This document shows, in pieces, positions 54,210-63,934 of a stretch of DNA of 64,000 nucleotides. Origin of the DNA: an uncultured Ruminococcus sp. (lineage in GTDB: Bacteria > Bacillota > Clostridia > Lachnospirales > Lachnospiraceae); NCBI GenBank assembly GCA_934359255.1, contig CAKRLG010000003.1:1-64000 (forward strand), read 5' to 3'. Numbering within the stretch: position 1 is the stretch's first letter; each line of letters begins with the position of its first letter. Position numbers and translations under genes: made by a program. The notes under the pieces were generated by a model. That model saw nothing but the letters and a program-made list of their open reading frames with translations, ran no database searches and was not told the DNA's origin.

Positions 54210-56672
54210 ATGTTAGACAGTCATTTCAAAAAAGAAGAGTTTAAAAAAGCGGTCAAAGAAAACGTAAAGATGCTTTACCGTAAGACAATCGATGAAGCAA
54301 CACAGCAGCAGATTTTCCAGGCCGTTTCTCTGGCTGTAAAAGATGTGATTATCGATAACTGGCTGGCAACTCAAAAACAGTATGAGAAAGATGATCCGAA
54401 GATCGTATATTATCTTTCCATGGAGTTCCTGATGGGTCGTGCCCTGGGTAATAATCTGATCAATCTGACTGCATATAAAGAAGTAAAGGAAGCACTGGAC
54501 GAGCTGGGATTTGATCTGAACGTGATCGAAGATCAGGAGCCGGATCCGGCACTGGGTAACGGTGGTCTGGGAAGACTGGCAGCATGTTTCCTGGATTCCC
54601 TGGCAACTCTGGGATACTGTGCATATGGTTGTGGTATCCGTTATCACTATGGTCTGTTCAAACAGAAAATCGAAGATGGCTATCAGATAGAAGTACCGGA
54701 TAACTGGCTGAAAGATGGTTATCCATTCGAACTGCGTCGCCCGGAATATGCAAAAGAAGTAAAATTCGGCGGATATGTACGCGTGGAATATGATGCAGCT
54801 ACCGGAAGAAATCAGTTCATCCAGGAAGGTTATCAGTCTGTAATGGCTATTCCTTACGACATGCCGATCGTTGGTTACAACAACAAGATCGTCAACACTC
54901 TGAGAATCTGGGATGCAGAACCTATCACTGATTTCCGTCTGGATCTGTTTGACAAGGGTGAATATCATAAAGCCGTTGAACAGGAAAACCTGGCTAAGAA
55001 TATCGTAGAGGTTCTGTACCCGAACGATAATCATTATGCAGGTAAAGAGCTTCGTCTGAAACAGCAGTATTTCTTTATTTCTGCAAGTATTCAGGCTGCA
55101 ATTGCAAAATTCAAAAAACATCATGATGATCTGCATGATCTGCCGAAGAAAGTAACCTTCCAGCTGAATGATACCCATCCGACCATGACCGTTGCCGAAC
55201 TGATGCGTATCCTGCTGGACGAAGAAGGAATGACCTGGGAAGAAGCATGGGATATCACAACACATACCTGTGCATACACCAACCATACCATCATGGCAGA
55301 AGCTCTGGAAAAATGGCCGATCGAGCTGTTCTCCAAACTGCTTCCTCGTGTATATCAGATCATCGAAGAGATCAACCGCAGATTTATCCTGGAGATCCAG
55401 AACAAATATCCGGGAAATCAGGAAAAAATCCAGAAAATGGCTATCATCTACGACGGACAGGTGAAGATGGCCCACCTGGCAATCGCCGGCGGTTATTCTG
55501 TAAACGGTGTTGCAAGACTGCATACCGAGATCCTGAAGAAACAGGAACTGAAAGATTTCTACGAGATGTACCCGGAGAAATTCAACAACAAGACAAACGG
55601 TATCACACAGAGACGTTTCCTGATGCATGCGAACCCGCTGCTGGCTGACTGGATCACAGATCACATCGGTGACGGCTGGATCACCGATCTGCCGGAACTG
55701 GCAAAACTGAAAGTTTACGCAGATGACAAGAAAGCTTTGCAGGAGTTCATGAATATCAAATATCAGAACAAAGTACGTCTGGCAAAATACATCCAGGAGC
55801 ATAATGGAATCGAAGTCAATCCTCATTCTATCTTCGATGTTCAGGTTAAGAGACTGCATGAGTACAAACGTCAGCTGATGAATATTCTGCATGTTATGTA
55901 CCTGTATAACGAGATCAAGGCACATCCGGAAATGGATTTCTATCCAAGAACATTCATCTTCGGTGCAAAGGCAGCTGCAGGATATCGTCGTGCAAAACTG
56001 ACGATCAAACTGATCAACGCTGTTGCAGATGTTGTCAATAATGACGCTTCTATCAACGGTAAACTGAAAGTTGTATTTATCGAGAACTACCGTGTATCCA
56101 ATGCGGAATTGATCTTTGCAGCAGCAGATGTTTCCGAACAGATCTCCACTGCAAGTAAAGAGGCATCCGGTACCGGTAATATGAAGTTCATGCTGAACGG
56201 TGCACCGACTCTGGGAACCATGGATGGTGCAAACGTGGAAATCGTAGAAGAAGTTGGTGCAGAGAATGCATTCATCTTCGGTCTGACCGCTGACCAGGTT
56301 ATCAACTACGAAAACAACGGCGGATACGATCCGATGCAGTACTTCAACAACGATCCGGATATCCGTAACGTACTGATGCAGCTGATCAATGGAACTTACT
56401 CCAACGGAGATTTCAACATGTTCCATGAGATCTACGATTCTCTGCTGAACACAAACTGCAGTGATCGCGCAGATACTTACTTTATCCTGGCAGACTTCAA
56501 GTCTTATGCAGAAGCACAGAAGAAGGTAGAAGCAGCTTACAGAGATAGTGAAGGATGGGCAAAGATGGCTCTTCTGAACACTGCCTGTGCAGGTAAATTC
56601 TCTTCTGACAGAACGATTCAGCAGTATGTGGATGAGATCTGGCATCTGGATAAGGTTACGATTGAAGCGTAA
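54210..56672 (+). CDS. glgP: Glycogen/maltodextrin phosphorylase
   Basis: 820 residues, GT35 family, with PDPALGNGGLGRLAACF and the PLP lysine region EASGTGNMKFMLNGA. Releases glucose-1-phosphate from glycogen. Start at MLDSHFKK behind GAGGAGG. Works opposite to the GlgC/GlgD pair at 59957. Confidence 0.95.
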   Translation: MLDSHFKKEEFKKAVKENVKMLYRKTIDEATQQQIFQAVSLAVKDVIIDNWLATQKQYEKDDPKIVYYLSMEFLMGRALGNNLINLTAYKEVKEALDELGFDLNVIEDQEPDPALGNGGLGRLAACFLDSLATLGYCAYGCGIRYHYGLFKQKIEDGYQIEVPDNWLKDGYPFELRRPEYAKEVKFGGYVRVEYDAATGRNQFIQEGYQSVMAIPYDMPIVGYNNKIVNTLRIWDAEPITDFRLDLFDKGEYHKAVEQENLAKNIVEVLYPNDNHYAGKELRLKQQYFFISASIQAAIAKFKKHHDDLHDLPKKVTFQLNDTHPTMTVAELMRILLDEEGMTWEEAWDITTHTCAYTNHTIMAEALEKWPIELFSKLLPRVYQIIEEINRRFILEIQNKYPGNQEKIQKMAIIYDGQVKMAHLAIAGGYSVNGVARLHTEILKKQELKDFYEMYPEKFNNKTNGITQRRFLMHANPLLADWITDHIGDGWITDLPELAKLKVYADDKKALQEFMNIKYQNKVRLAKYIQEHNGIEVNPHSIFDVQVKRLHEYKRQLMNILHVMYLYNEIKAHPEMDFYPRTFIFGAKAAAGYRRAKLTIKLINAVADVVNNDASINGKLKVVFIENYRVSNAELIFAAADVSEQISTASKEASGTGNMKFMLNGAPTLGTMDGANVEIVEEVGAENAFIFGLTADQVINYENNGGYDPMQYFNNDPDIRNVLMQLINGTYSNGDFNMFHEIYDSLLNTNCSDRADTYFILADFKSYAEAQKKVEAAYRDSEGWAKMALLNTACAGKFSSDRTIQQYVDEIWHLDKVTIEA

Positions 56673-56707
56673 TTTTACAAAAGTAAATCATATGTTGTAG
56701 GACGGAC

Positions 56708-56888
56708 GCGGCCGGATGACCGTTTCCGGTCCTGGCAACGTGGGCAGGGGAACTTTGAACTAATCCCTAACTGCGACTAAGACTCTCGCGAGAGCGCTCG
56801 AGCCTAAGTCTCCGTAAGGGCTGGATTTCAAAGCTTCCCCTAAGCGCCCACAAAGTGTTGCCCGGACCGGAAACGGTCATCCGGCCGC
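56708..56888. repeat. Long hairpin element, copy B
   Basis: 32-bp arms (56708-56739, 56857-56888) pair at 31 of 32 positions. The core (GTGGGC/GCCCAC, GGGGAA/TTCCCC, CTTTGAA/TTCAAAG, the palindrome CTCTCGCGAGAG) is almost identical to copy C. Flanked by GGACGC and GCTGTGCGTTGG, also shared with C. Confidence 0.82.
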
Positions 56889-56981
56889 TGTGCGTTGGAA
56901 GGGACTGGTTTGCAAGAGGGTGGACATTTCCGTGGGGATAAAATTACTCTTCTGGGGGGAGAGAGAGAACATAGAATGGAC

Positions 56982-57162
56982 GCAATCGGCTGATCGTTTC
57001 TAATCCTGGCAACGTGGGCAGGGGAACTTTGAACTAATCCCTAACTACGACTAAGACTCTCGCGAGAGCGCTCGAGCCTAAGTCTCCGTAAGGGCTGGAT
57101 TTCAAAGCTTCCCCTAAGCGCCCACACAGTGTTGCCTGGATCAGAAACGGTCAGCCGATTGC
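56982..57162. repeat. Long hairpin element, copy C
   Basis: 32-bp arms (56982-57013, 57131-57162), 29 Watson-Crick and one wobble pair. Core differs from copy B at very few bases, but the arms differ at about ten positions, most of them compensated on the other strand. Confidence 0.82.
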
Positions 57163-57255
57163 TGTGCGTTGGCAAATGGAAAATGCAGAGCCGTGATGGA
57201 AAATCTGGAAAATCTATATAATTACGACTGCAACCTTCTCCACACCACAATCGCA

Positions 57256-57371
57256 GTCGAAGAAAGGCGCCCTCATGGAACGCTGGCAGCTTGTCGAGCA
57301 CGAGTTTGAGACTACAGGCTCAAACCGAGCGCAGACCCTGCCTGCTTTCCATGAGGGCGCCTTTCTTCGAC
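57256..57371. terminator. Long hairpin between glgP and the two-component system
   Basis: Perfect 25-bp arms (57256-57280 and 57347-57371, GTCGAAGAAAGGCGCCCTC...) enclose a 66-nt loop with its own GTTTGAG/CTCAAAC stem. It may terminate transcription from both sides, though no long T-run follows; it may instead be another structured insertion. Confidence 0.55.
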
Positions 57372-57417
57372 GGACCTTTGTCAGTACCGTAAATATAGGA
57401 ACGAATCCCTGTTTTTA

Positions 57418-58107
57418 TCAAACTTTAAACCGATATCCAACTCCCCAGATCGTTTCAATATACTGCGGCTTCGCTGTATTAAACTCGATCTTCTCCCGAA
57501 TCTTCTTAATATGCACCGTAACCGTAGCAATATCCCCCACAGACTCCATATCCCAGATCTCCCGGAATAACTCATCCTTTGTAAATACTCTGTTGGGATT
57601 CTGTGCCAGGAAGGTCAGAAGATCGAATTCCTTGGTGGTAAAATTCTTCTCCTCTCCATTCACCCAGACTCTTCGTGCTGTCTTATCAATCTTGATTCCA
57701 CGGATCTCAATAATATCATTTTCCTGTACACCGGATCCGATCAGCCGTTCATACCGCGCCAGATGGGCTTTTACTCTTGCTACCAGCTCGCTGGGGCTGA
57801 AAGGTTTGGTCATGTAATCATCGGCTCCAAGACCAAGTCCACGGATCTTATCAATGTCATCCTTTTTAGCAGAAACCATAATGATCGGCGTATTCTTCTG
57901 TGCCCGGATCTCCCGGCAGATATCAAAACCGTTCATCTCCGGCAGCATCAGATCCAGGATCACCAGGTTAAAATCTTCTGTCAGAGCACGTTTTAGTCCC
58001 ACATCTCCCCGATGCTCGATTTCTACCTCAAACCCGCTCAGTTCCAGATAATCCTTTTCCAGATCTGCGATTGCTTCTTCATCTTCGATAATTAATATTT
58101 TACTCAT
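57418..58107 (-). CDS. OmpR-family response regulator
   Basis: 229 residues: receiver (ILIIEDEE, phospho-acceptor in NLVILDLMLPEMNG) and winged helix (FTKDELFREIWD). Overlaps the sensor kinase stop by eight bases. Confidence 0.94.
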   Translation of the reverse strand: MSKILIIEDEEAIADLEKDYLELSGFEVEIEHRGDVGLKRALTEDFNLVILDLMLPEMNGFDICREIRAQKNTPIIMVSAKKDDIDKIRGLGLGADDYMTKPFSPSELVARVKAHLARYERLIGSGVQENDIIEIRGIKIDKTARRVWVNGEEKNFTTKEFDLLTFLAQNPNRVFTKDELFREIWDMESVGDIATVTVHIKKIREKIEFNTAKPQYIETIWGVGYRFKV

Positions 58108-59593
58108 GTACAGGTACCTCCTGATATTTTCTCAAAGCCAGATACATGGTAGTACCTGTGCCTTCTTTACTTGTTGCCCAGACCTGACCGCCGTGATCTT
58201 CCATAATCTTTTTAACGATGGAAAGACCGATACCGCTTCCGCCCTTTGAAGAATTTCTCGAAGCATCCGTGCGGTAGAAACGTTCGAAAATATTTGCCAG
58301 GTCCTTCTGTGCGATTCCTTTTCCATTGTCTTCAATTTCAATCTGAATAAAATCTCCTACATCTCTCAGACGGATATTGATCACACCCTTCGGTTTGTTC
58401 ATATATTTCAGGGAATTGCTGATGATATTGTTGATGACACGTTTTAACTGCTCTGCATCAGCAATCACCACCGCATCTTCTTCCAGATAATTGAAATAGG
58501 TCAGCGATACACCGCTTGACTCCAGTTCTACGCTCAGTTCATCTATACAGTCTTCAAAATAATCACTGATATGAATTTTGTTAAACGTATAAGGGATCCG
58601 GTTTGTATCAATCTTGGAATAAAAGGTCAGTTCATTGATCAGCCGGTCCATTTCATTTGCTTTATTATAGATGGTGCGGATATAGCGGTCCATCTTCTCC
58701 GGCGTGTCTGCTACGCCGTCCATGATGCCTTCCACATAACCCTTGACAGCTGTGATCGGTGTCTTCAGATCATGGGAAATATTGCTGATCAGTTCCTTAT
58801 TTTCTTTGTCAAATGCCACTTTTTCTTCAGCAGATTCCTTCAGGCGCTTGCGCATTTCCTCAAAATCATCACACAGATCTCCGATCTCATCCACACCTGT
58901 TTTTTCAATTGTAAAGTCCAGATTGCCTTCTTTGATATTTTTTGTTGCCTCCTTCAGCTGGGTCAGTGGAGTCATCACGCCACGATATGTCCAGGTACAA
59001 AGCCCCAGGGCAGTGAGAATCAGGATCAGGACGATCACAAACACGGTATCCAGCAGAATCTTCTTTAACTGAGGAACCATGGAATTGGAATGGAAAATAA
59101 TAAACGCACTTCCTTTGACACCGTCAGTAAAGGTAAAATCCACCTGCTTGATAAGGGACTGCACATCGGCACCGATATAGACCCCACGATCATTGTCGGC
59201 AGAAGGATCGCCGTATTCCGGAAGTTCGGAAAAGAGCAATTCATCCTGTGTCGGGGAACCGCAATAAAACATATCGTTACCCTTCCGGATCAGCAGGTAA
59301 GCATTTTTCCCGGTCAGATCCTGATTCAGCGAGTCCAGATAAGAAGTGTCCTCCAGTTTTTCCGGATCCGAAGAGGCTGTTTTCTCGAGAGTGGAGAATG
59401 TTTTCTGGGTCATTTTGCTCAACAGCATAGTATTGTTGGAGAGATTTTCATAAGTAACCCCTTCGATTCCATATTTCTTTTCCAGTGACCAGACCTGATA
59501 CATGGTAAAACCGGTAACTGCAACACCGGTCAGGATCAGAGGAACCAAAATGATCACAAAAAATGAGATAACCATACGATTTTTCAGTTTCAT
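58100..59593 (-). CDS. Sensor histidine kinase with HAMP domain
   Basis: 497 residues: helix (about 8-32), outer domain, second helix (about 190-215), HAMP, HisKA (SNISHDLKTPIT) and HATPase (GSGIGLSIVKK). First gene of the pair. Start at MKLKNRM behind AGGTGA. The outer signal is unknown. Confidence 0.93.
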   Translation of the reverse strand: MKLKNRMVISFFVIILVPLILTGVAVTGFTMYQVWSLEKKYGIEGVTYENLSNNTMLLSKMTQKTFSTLEKTASSDPEKLEDTSYLDSLNQDLTGKNAYLLIRKGNDMFYCGSPTQDELLFSELPEYGDPSADNDRGVYIGADVQSLIKQVDFTFTDGVKGSAFIIFHSNSMVPQLKKILLDTVFVIVLILILTALGLCTWTYRGVMTPLTQLKEATKNIKEGNLDFTIEKTGVDEIGDLCDDFEEMRKRLKESAEEKVAFDKENKELISNISHDLKTPITAVKGYVEGIMDGVADTPEKMDRYIRTIYNKANEMDRLINELTFYSKIDTNRIPYTFNKIHISDYFEDCIDELSVELESSGVSLTYFNYLEEDAVVIADAEQLKRVINNIISNSLKYMNKPKGVINIRLRDVGDFIQIEIEDNGKGIAQKDLANIFERFYRTDASRNSSKGGSGIGLSIVKKIMEDHGGQVWATSKEGTGTTMYLALRKYQEVPVHE

Positions 59594-59956
59594 AGTTTCA
59601 CCTGTTTTCTGTTTTGATATAAATGGGCAGAAGAACCCATAATGATATATCAAGTATAGCATACAGCATGTGTTTTTTCATCTAAACAAAGTGGGATAAT
59701 TCTAAAGATTCTGTAAAATTATGAGAAAGCATCCCGTGTCTGCCGTGGAAAAACAGAAACCCCGGCAATGTCTGTGCATGCAGAGAAAACATAAGAGTGA
59801 CGGAAAGAAATTGGAGAATATTCTAAAAAATATAAATATAAATGTTAGACTTTGGTAAAATCATTCAATAAATTCAGTTTTCTTCTGGAAATATGTAGCA
59901 TAATAGCATAAAGAATAGTATAATAGACACAGAAATATGAAAGAGAGGGCTTACAT
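59594..59956. other. Divergent intergenic region between sensor kinase and glgC
   Basis: AT-rich, no ORF. A TATAAT at 59919-59924 may be the glgC -10 box but lacks a clear -35. Nothing else recognised. Confidence 0.4.
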
Positions 59957-61096
59957 ATGAAGCAAAATAACATGTTGGCTATGATCCTGGCTGGAGGAAG
60001 AGGAAGCAGACTTCATGACCTGACAAAAAAAGTTGCCAAACCTGCAGTATCATACGGCGGAAAATATCGGATCATTGATTTTCCACTGAGTAACTGTGCA
60101 AACAGTGGAATCGATGTAGTCGGCGTACTGACTCAGTACGAATCCGTCCTGCTGAACAGTTATGCAGCCGCAGGAAGAAGATGGGGTCTTGATACCAAAG
60201 ACAGCGGCGTATATATTCTGCCACCACGAGAGAAAGCAGATGCAAACCTGGACGTATACAGAGGAACTGCGGATGCTATTTCTCAGAACATTGACTTTAT
60301 TGATACCTATGCACCGGAATATCTGCTGGTTCTTTCGGGTGATCATATTTACAAGATGGATTACGATGAGATGCTTGATTACCACAAAGAACATCATGCA
60401 GATGCGACCATCGCCGTTATTGAGGTTCCGATGAAAGAAGCAAGCCGTTTTGGTATCATGAATACCGAAGAAGGCGGAAAAATCGTAGAATTTGAGGAGA
60501 AACCTGCGGAGCCTAAGAGCAATCTGGCATCCATGGGAATCTATATCTTTAACTGGAAACTGCTTCGGAAGATGCTTCTTGCTGATATGAAAGATCCGGA
60601 TTCCAACCATGATTTCGGAAAAGACATCATCCCAAGAATGCTGGAAGACCAGAAAACACTGTATGCATATAAGTTCAAAGGATACTGGAAAGATGTGGGA
60701 ACCATCGATTCCTTATGGGAAGCCAATATGGATCTGCTGGATAAGAACAATGCACTGGATCTTGCCGACAGTTCCTGGAAGATCTATACCCAGGATACCG
60801 ATGCGCTGCCACAGTATATCGGTGCACAGGCGAGTATAGAGAGAGCATTTATCACACAGGGATGTATCGTGGATGGTCTGGTTAAGAACTCTGTCCTGTT
60901 TACAGGAGCAAAAGTAGCACCGGGAGCAAAAATTATTGACAGTGTACTGATGCCGGGTGTGGAAGTAGAAGAAGGTGCAGTTGTAACACGCGCCCTTGTT
61001 GCGAACAACGTAAAGATCGGAAAGAATGCGATTGTCGGCAGTGCAGACAGTGCAAATATCGAACTGGTTGCAAAACGTGTAAAGGGGGAAGAATAA
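59957..61096 (+). CDS. glgC: Glucose-1-phosphate adenylyltransferase
   Basis: 379 residues with nucleotidyltransferase signature LAGGRGSRL and [15 protein letters not shown], and a C-terminal left-handed beta-helix. Makes ADP-glucose for glycogen synthesis. Confidence 0.95.
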   Translation: MKQNNMLAMILAGGRGSRLHDLTKKVAKPAVSYGGKYRIIDFPLSNCANSGIDVVGVLTQYESVLLNSYAAAGRRWGLDTKDSGVYILPPREKADANLDVYRGTADAISQNIDFIDTYAPEYLLVLSGDHIYKMDYDEMLDYHKEHHADATIAVIEVPMKEASRFGIMNTEEGGKIVEFEEKPAEPKSNLASMGIYIFNWKLLRKMLLADMKDPDSNHDFGKDIIPRMLEDQKTLYAYKFKGYWKDVGTIDSLWEANMDLLDKNNALDLADSSWKIYTQDTDALPQYIGAQASIERAFITQGCIVDGLVKNSVLFTGAKVAPGAKIIDSVLMPGVEVEEGAVVTRALVANNVKIGKNAIVGSADSANIELVAKRVKGEE

Positions 61097-61097
61097 G

Positions 61098-62213
61098 ATG
61101 AGTAGAGCATTTGGAATCGTAAATTTCGCAGGCAATAATATACAGGGGAATCCGATGCAGGCTTATCGTCCGACCGGAGCGATCTCTTTTCTCGGAAGAT
61201 ATCGTGTGATCGACTTCCCGATTTCCAATATGAGTAACAGTGGAATTGATTCCATTCAGGTGTACATCCGCAGAAAGCCACGTTCTCTGGTAGAACATCT
61301 GGGAACCGGACGTCACTACAATATCAATTCCAAACGTGGCAATTTAAATCTTCTGTTCTGTGAAAACGGAGACGAAAATAGTATTTACAGTACGGATCTG
61401 GCAGCTTATGTGGAAAATTTGGATGCCATTGAGGAGATGAATGAAGAGTACGTAGTTATTGTACCAAGTTATATGGTATATACTGCGAATTACGAAGAAT
61501 TTTTACAGAACCATATCGAATCCGGTGCAGATATCACACTGATGTATCAGAATGTGGACAATGCAAAAGACCATTTCCTGAACTGTCAGGTGCTGAACCT
61601 GAACAAACAAAAAGGTGTGCTGTCTCTGGAACCGAACCATGGAAATGTAAAAAACAGAAATATTTTCATGGATACATATGTAATGAAAAAAGAGATTTTC
61701 CTGGATCTGATCGAGAAAGGACGTAAGATGTCTTCAGTATACACGCTGGCAGATGCACTCAACGAATCCTGTGGAGAGATGGATATCCGTGGAGTATCTC
61801 ACAGAGGCTATTTTGCGGCAATGACGGATCTCAAGAGTTATTTTGATGCCAATGAAGAACTGCTCGACCGCAAGAAAGCAAGAGAACTGTTTCATGAAGA
61901 ATGGACAGTCTATACCCGTACCAACGATTCCTGCCCGACCCAGTATTTTGAAGGCAGCAATGTAAAATCATCCGTAATTTCCAATGGCTGTCTGATTGAA
62001 GGAACGGTAGAAAATTCAATCATCGGACGTGGATGTGAGATCAGGAAAGGTGCAGTTGTCCGTAACTGTGTGGTAAATGCAGACGCAGTGATCGGCAAAG
62101 ATGTGCATGTGGAAAATATGGTCATTGACAAACATGCGAAACTGATCCACAGCAATCAGATTATTGCAGAGCCGGAAAAACCGGGTTATATCCGCAGAGG
62201 AGACAAGCTGTAA
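61098..62213 (+). CDS. glgD: GlgD-type subunit of ADP-glucose pyrophosphorylase
   Basis: 371 residues, paralogue of GlgC one base downstream. The GGRGSRL loop is replaced (VNFAGNNIQGN), so it is probably a non-catalytic, modulating subunit, as in Bacillus and other Firmicutes. Confidence 0.92.
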   Translation: MSRAFGIVNFAGNNIQGNPMQAYRPTGAISFLGRYRVIDFPISNMSNSGIDSIQVYIRRKPRSLVEHLGTGRHYNINSKRGNLNLLFCENGDENSIYSTDLAAYVENLDAIEEMNEEYVVIVPSYMVYTANYEEFLQNHIESGADITLMYQNVDNAKDHFLNCQVLNLNKQKGVLSLEPNHGNVKNRNIFMDTYVMKKEIFLDLIEKGRKMSSVYTLADALNESCGEMDIRGVSHRGYFAAMTDLKSYFDANEELLDRKKARELFHEEWTVYTRTNDSCPTQYFEGSNVKSSVISNGCLIEGTVENSIIGRGCEIRKGAVVRNCVVNADAVIGKDVHVENMVIDKHAKLIHSNQIIAEPEKPGYIRRGDKL

Positions 62214-62307
62214 GAACAGACAGGATCTTGGATTAAAATCCCCAATGATTTATTGACCACGTAAATAATCGTATCTCTGTGGGAAAGTGACAAAGATGCA
62301 TGCGAAA

Positions 62308-62357
62308 AGCGGAAGCTCTTTAGCTACTGAACGATCGGTAGAAAAAGAGCTTCTGTT
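62308..62357 (+). terminator. Putative terminator after glgD
   Basis: GAAGCTCTTT pairs with AAAGAGCTTC with an inner CTACT..GGTAG stem; the tail is only moderately T-rich. Confidence 0.5.
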
Positions 62358-62448
62358 ACTTATTTTATTCCGATTATTTTCCGGAAGTGTTTGAATTTTG
62401 AATTTATGAAAATTCCGAGAGTATATGAGAAAGAAAAGGAGTGAGTAG

Positions 62449-63834
62449 ATGGAAGGACACTCGGTATCCGGCGAAAGCCGGAAAAACGGATGGGTGGAAC
62501 AGAAACAGGAATTGACGAAAGTATTGAAAATCGCATGGCCGGCAGTCTTTGAGTCTTTTTTTATCTCACTGGCGGGCATGATCGATGTCTATATGGTCAG
62601 TGGACTCGGTTCGGAAGCAGTGGCTTCGGTGGGACTGACGACACAGCCAAAATTCCTCGGACTGTCTTTATTTTTTGCAATGAACGTGGCGATTGCTGCG
62701 ATCGTTGCCAGACGAACAGGAGAAAAAGACAAAAGAAGAGCAAATGAAACACTGGCAGAGGCAATCCTTCTTACGGTTCTCTTCGGCGCGGTCATCACGG
62801 TTGCCTGTGTGAGTCTGGCAGGATGGCTGATGGAAAAATGTGGCTCCGCACCGGATACCCATGCCGGAGCGGTGATTTACTTTCAGATTATTATGGGTGG
62901 GATGATCTTTAATATCATATCCATGGTGATCAATGCTGCACAGAGAGGGGCAGGAAACACCAAAATCGCGATGTATACCAACACCATATCCAGTATCGTC
63001 AATATTATTGGAAATTATCTTTTGATCGGTGGTCATCTTGGATTCCCTAAACTGGGGATCCGCGGAGCAGCACTGGCGACGGTGCTTGGGACGGTTGTGG
63101 GGTGTACGATCAGTGTAATGTCACTGTTTCGGAAGGATTCCTTCCTCAGTATCCCGTATATTATAAAAGAAGGGCTGTGGAAACGGTTCGAATCGGTAAA
63201 AATTATCTTGAAACTTTCAAGCAGTACATTCGTGGAGCAGATTCTGATGCGTATTGGTTTTATGTCAACCGCTGTGATGGCAGCTGACATGGGTACGGCG
63301 GCGATGGCGGCACATCAGGTGGGAATGAATGCACTGAGTTTGTCGTTCTCTTTCGGTGATGGTATGCAGGCTGCAGCCGTGGCACTGATCGGGCAGAGTC
63401 TTGGAAGCAAAGAACCGCAGGAGGCGAAGCGACACGGGATGACCTGCGAAAAAGTGGCACTTGTGATGGCTGTTTTTATGTCCCTGTTTTATCTGTTCTG
63501 CGGAAAGTGGCTGTTCGGACTGTTCTTTGCAGAAGCTCATATCGTGGAGATCGGTGTGAGAATCAGCCGGATCCTGATAGTGATCGTGCTGTTCCAGATC
63601 TGTCAGGTGGTATTCACCGGAGCACTGCGCGGTGCGGGTGATGTGGTGTATACCATGATCAGTTCTACCATCAGCGTTACCTTTGTGAGAACGGCTGTTT
63701 CGTATATATGCTGCTATATTGTCGGCTGGGGAATCTACGGAATCTGGATGGGTATCGTAGCGGATCAGTTCTGCCGCCTGATGCTAAGCGGCATACGATT
63801 CCAGAGCGGAAAATGGATGAAAATCAAAATCTAG
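62449..63834 (+). CDS. MATE family efflux transporter
   Basis: 461 residues, twelve predicted helices in two homologous halves (AWPAVFESFFISLAGMIDVYM; later SSSTFVEQILMRIGF). Exports drugs or metabolites using Na+ or H+. Substrate unknown. Confidence 0.92.
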   Translation: MEGHSVSGESRKNGWVEQKQELTKVLKIAWPAVFESFFISLAGMIDVYMVSGLGSEAVASVGLTTQPKFLGLSLFFAMNVAIAAIVARRTGEKDKRRANETLAEAILLTVLFGAVITVACVSLAGWLMEKCGSAPDTHAGAVIYFQIIMGGMIFNIISMVINAAQRGAGNTKIAMYTNTISSIVNIIGNYLLIGGHLGFPKLGIRGAALATVLGTVVGCTISVMSLFRKDSFLSIPYIIKEGLWKRFESVKIILKLSSSTFVEQILMRIGFMSTAVMAADMGTAAMAAHQVGMNALSLSFSFGDGMQAAAVALIGQSLGSKEPQEAKRHGMTCEKVALVMAVFMSLFYLFCGKWLFGLFFAEAHIVEIGVRISRILIVIVLFQICQVVFTGALRGAGDVVYTMISSTISVTFVRTAVSYICCYIVGWGIYGIWMGIVADQFCRLMLSGIRFQSGKWMKIKI

Positions 63835-63876
63835 CCTGTTTATAAAAATTTTATGGTGCCTGACACCGTTTTCCTC

Positions 63877-63905
63877 TTGACGAACAGAGGAAACTGCGTT
63901 ATGTT
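63877..63905 (+). promoter_or_regulatory. Promoter of the SAM riboswitch transcript
   Basis: -35 TTGACG (63877-63882), 17-bp spacer, -10 TATGTT (63900-63905). Confidence 0.65.
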
Positions 63906-63934
63906 ATTAGACGTAAATTGTATAAAAAGCTTTT

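Noticed and set aside
54213..56645. 810-codon open frame on the minus strand opposite glycogen phosphorylase
   Set aside because: It mirrors the codon phase of glgP, has no homology pattern, no ribosome site and Cys/Ile/Phe-rich random composition; shadow of a codon-biased gene.
56700..57165. Long hairpins considered as ordinary terminators or as hammerhead/HEARO-type RNAs
   Set aside because: No T-run follows, and I could not find the conserved catalytic cores of hammerhead ribozymes or the IscB-associated RNA pattern.
63851..63868. GGTGCCTGACACC as terminator of the MATE gene
   Set aside because: The stem is short with a very small loop and a weak T-run, so evidence is insufficient.
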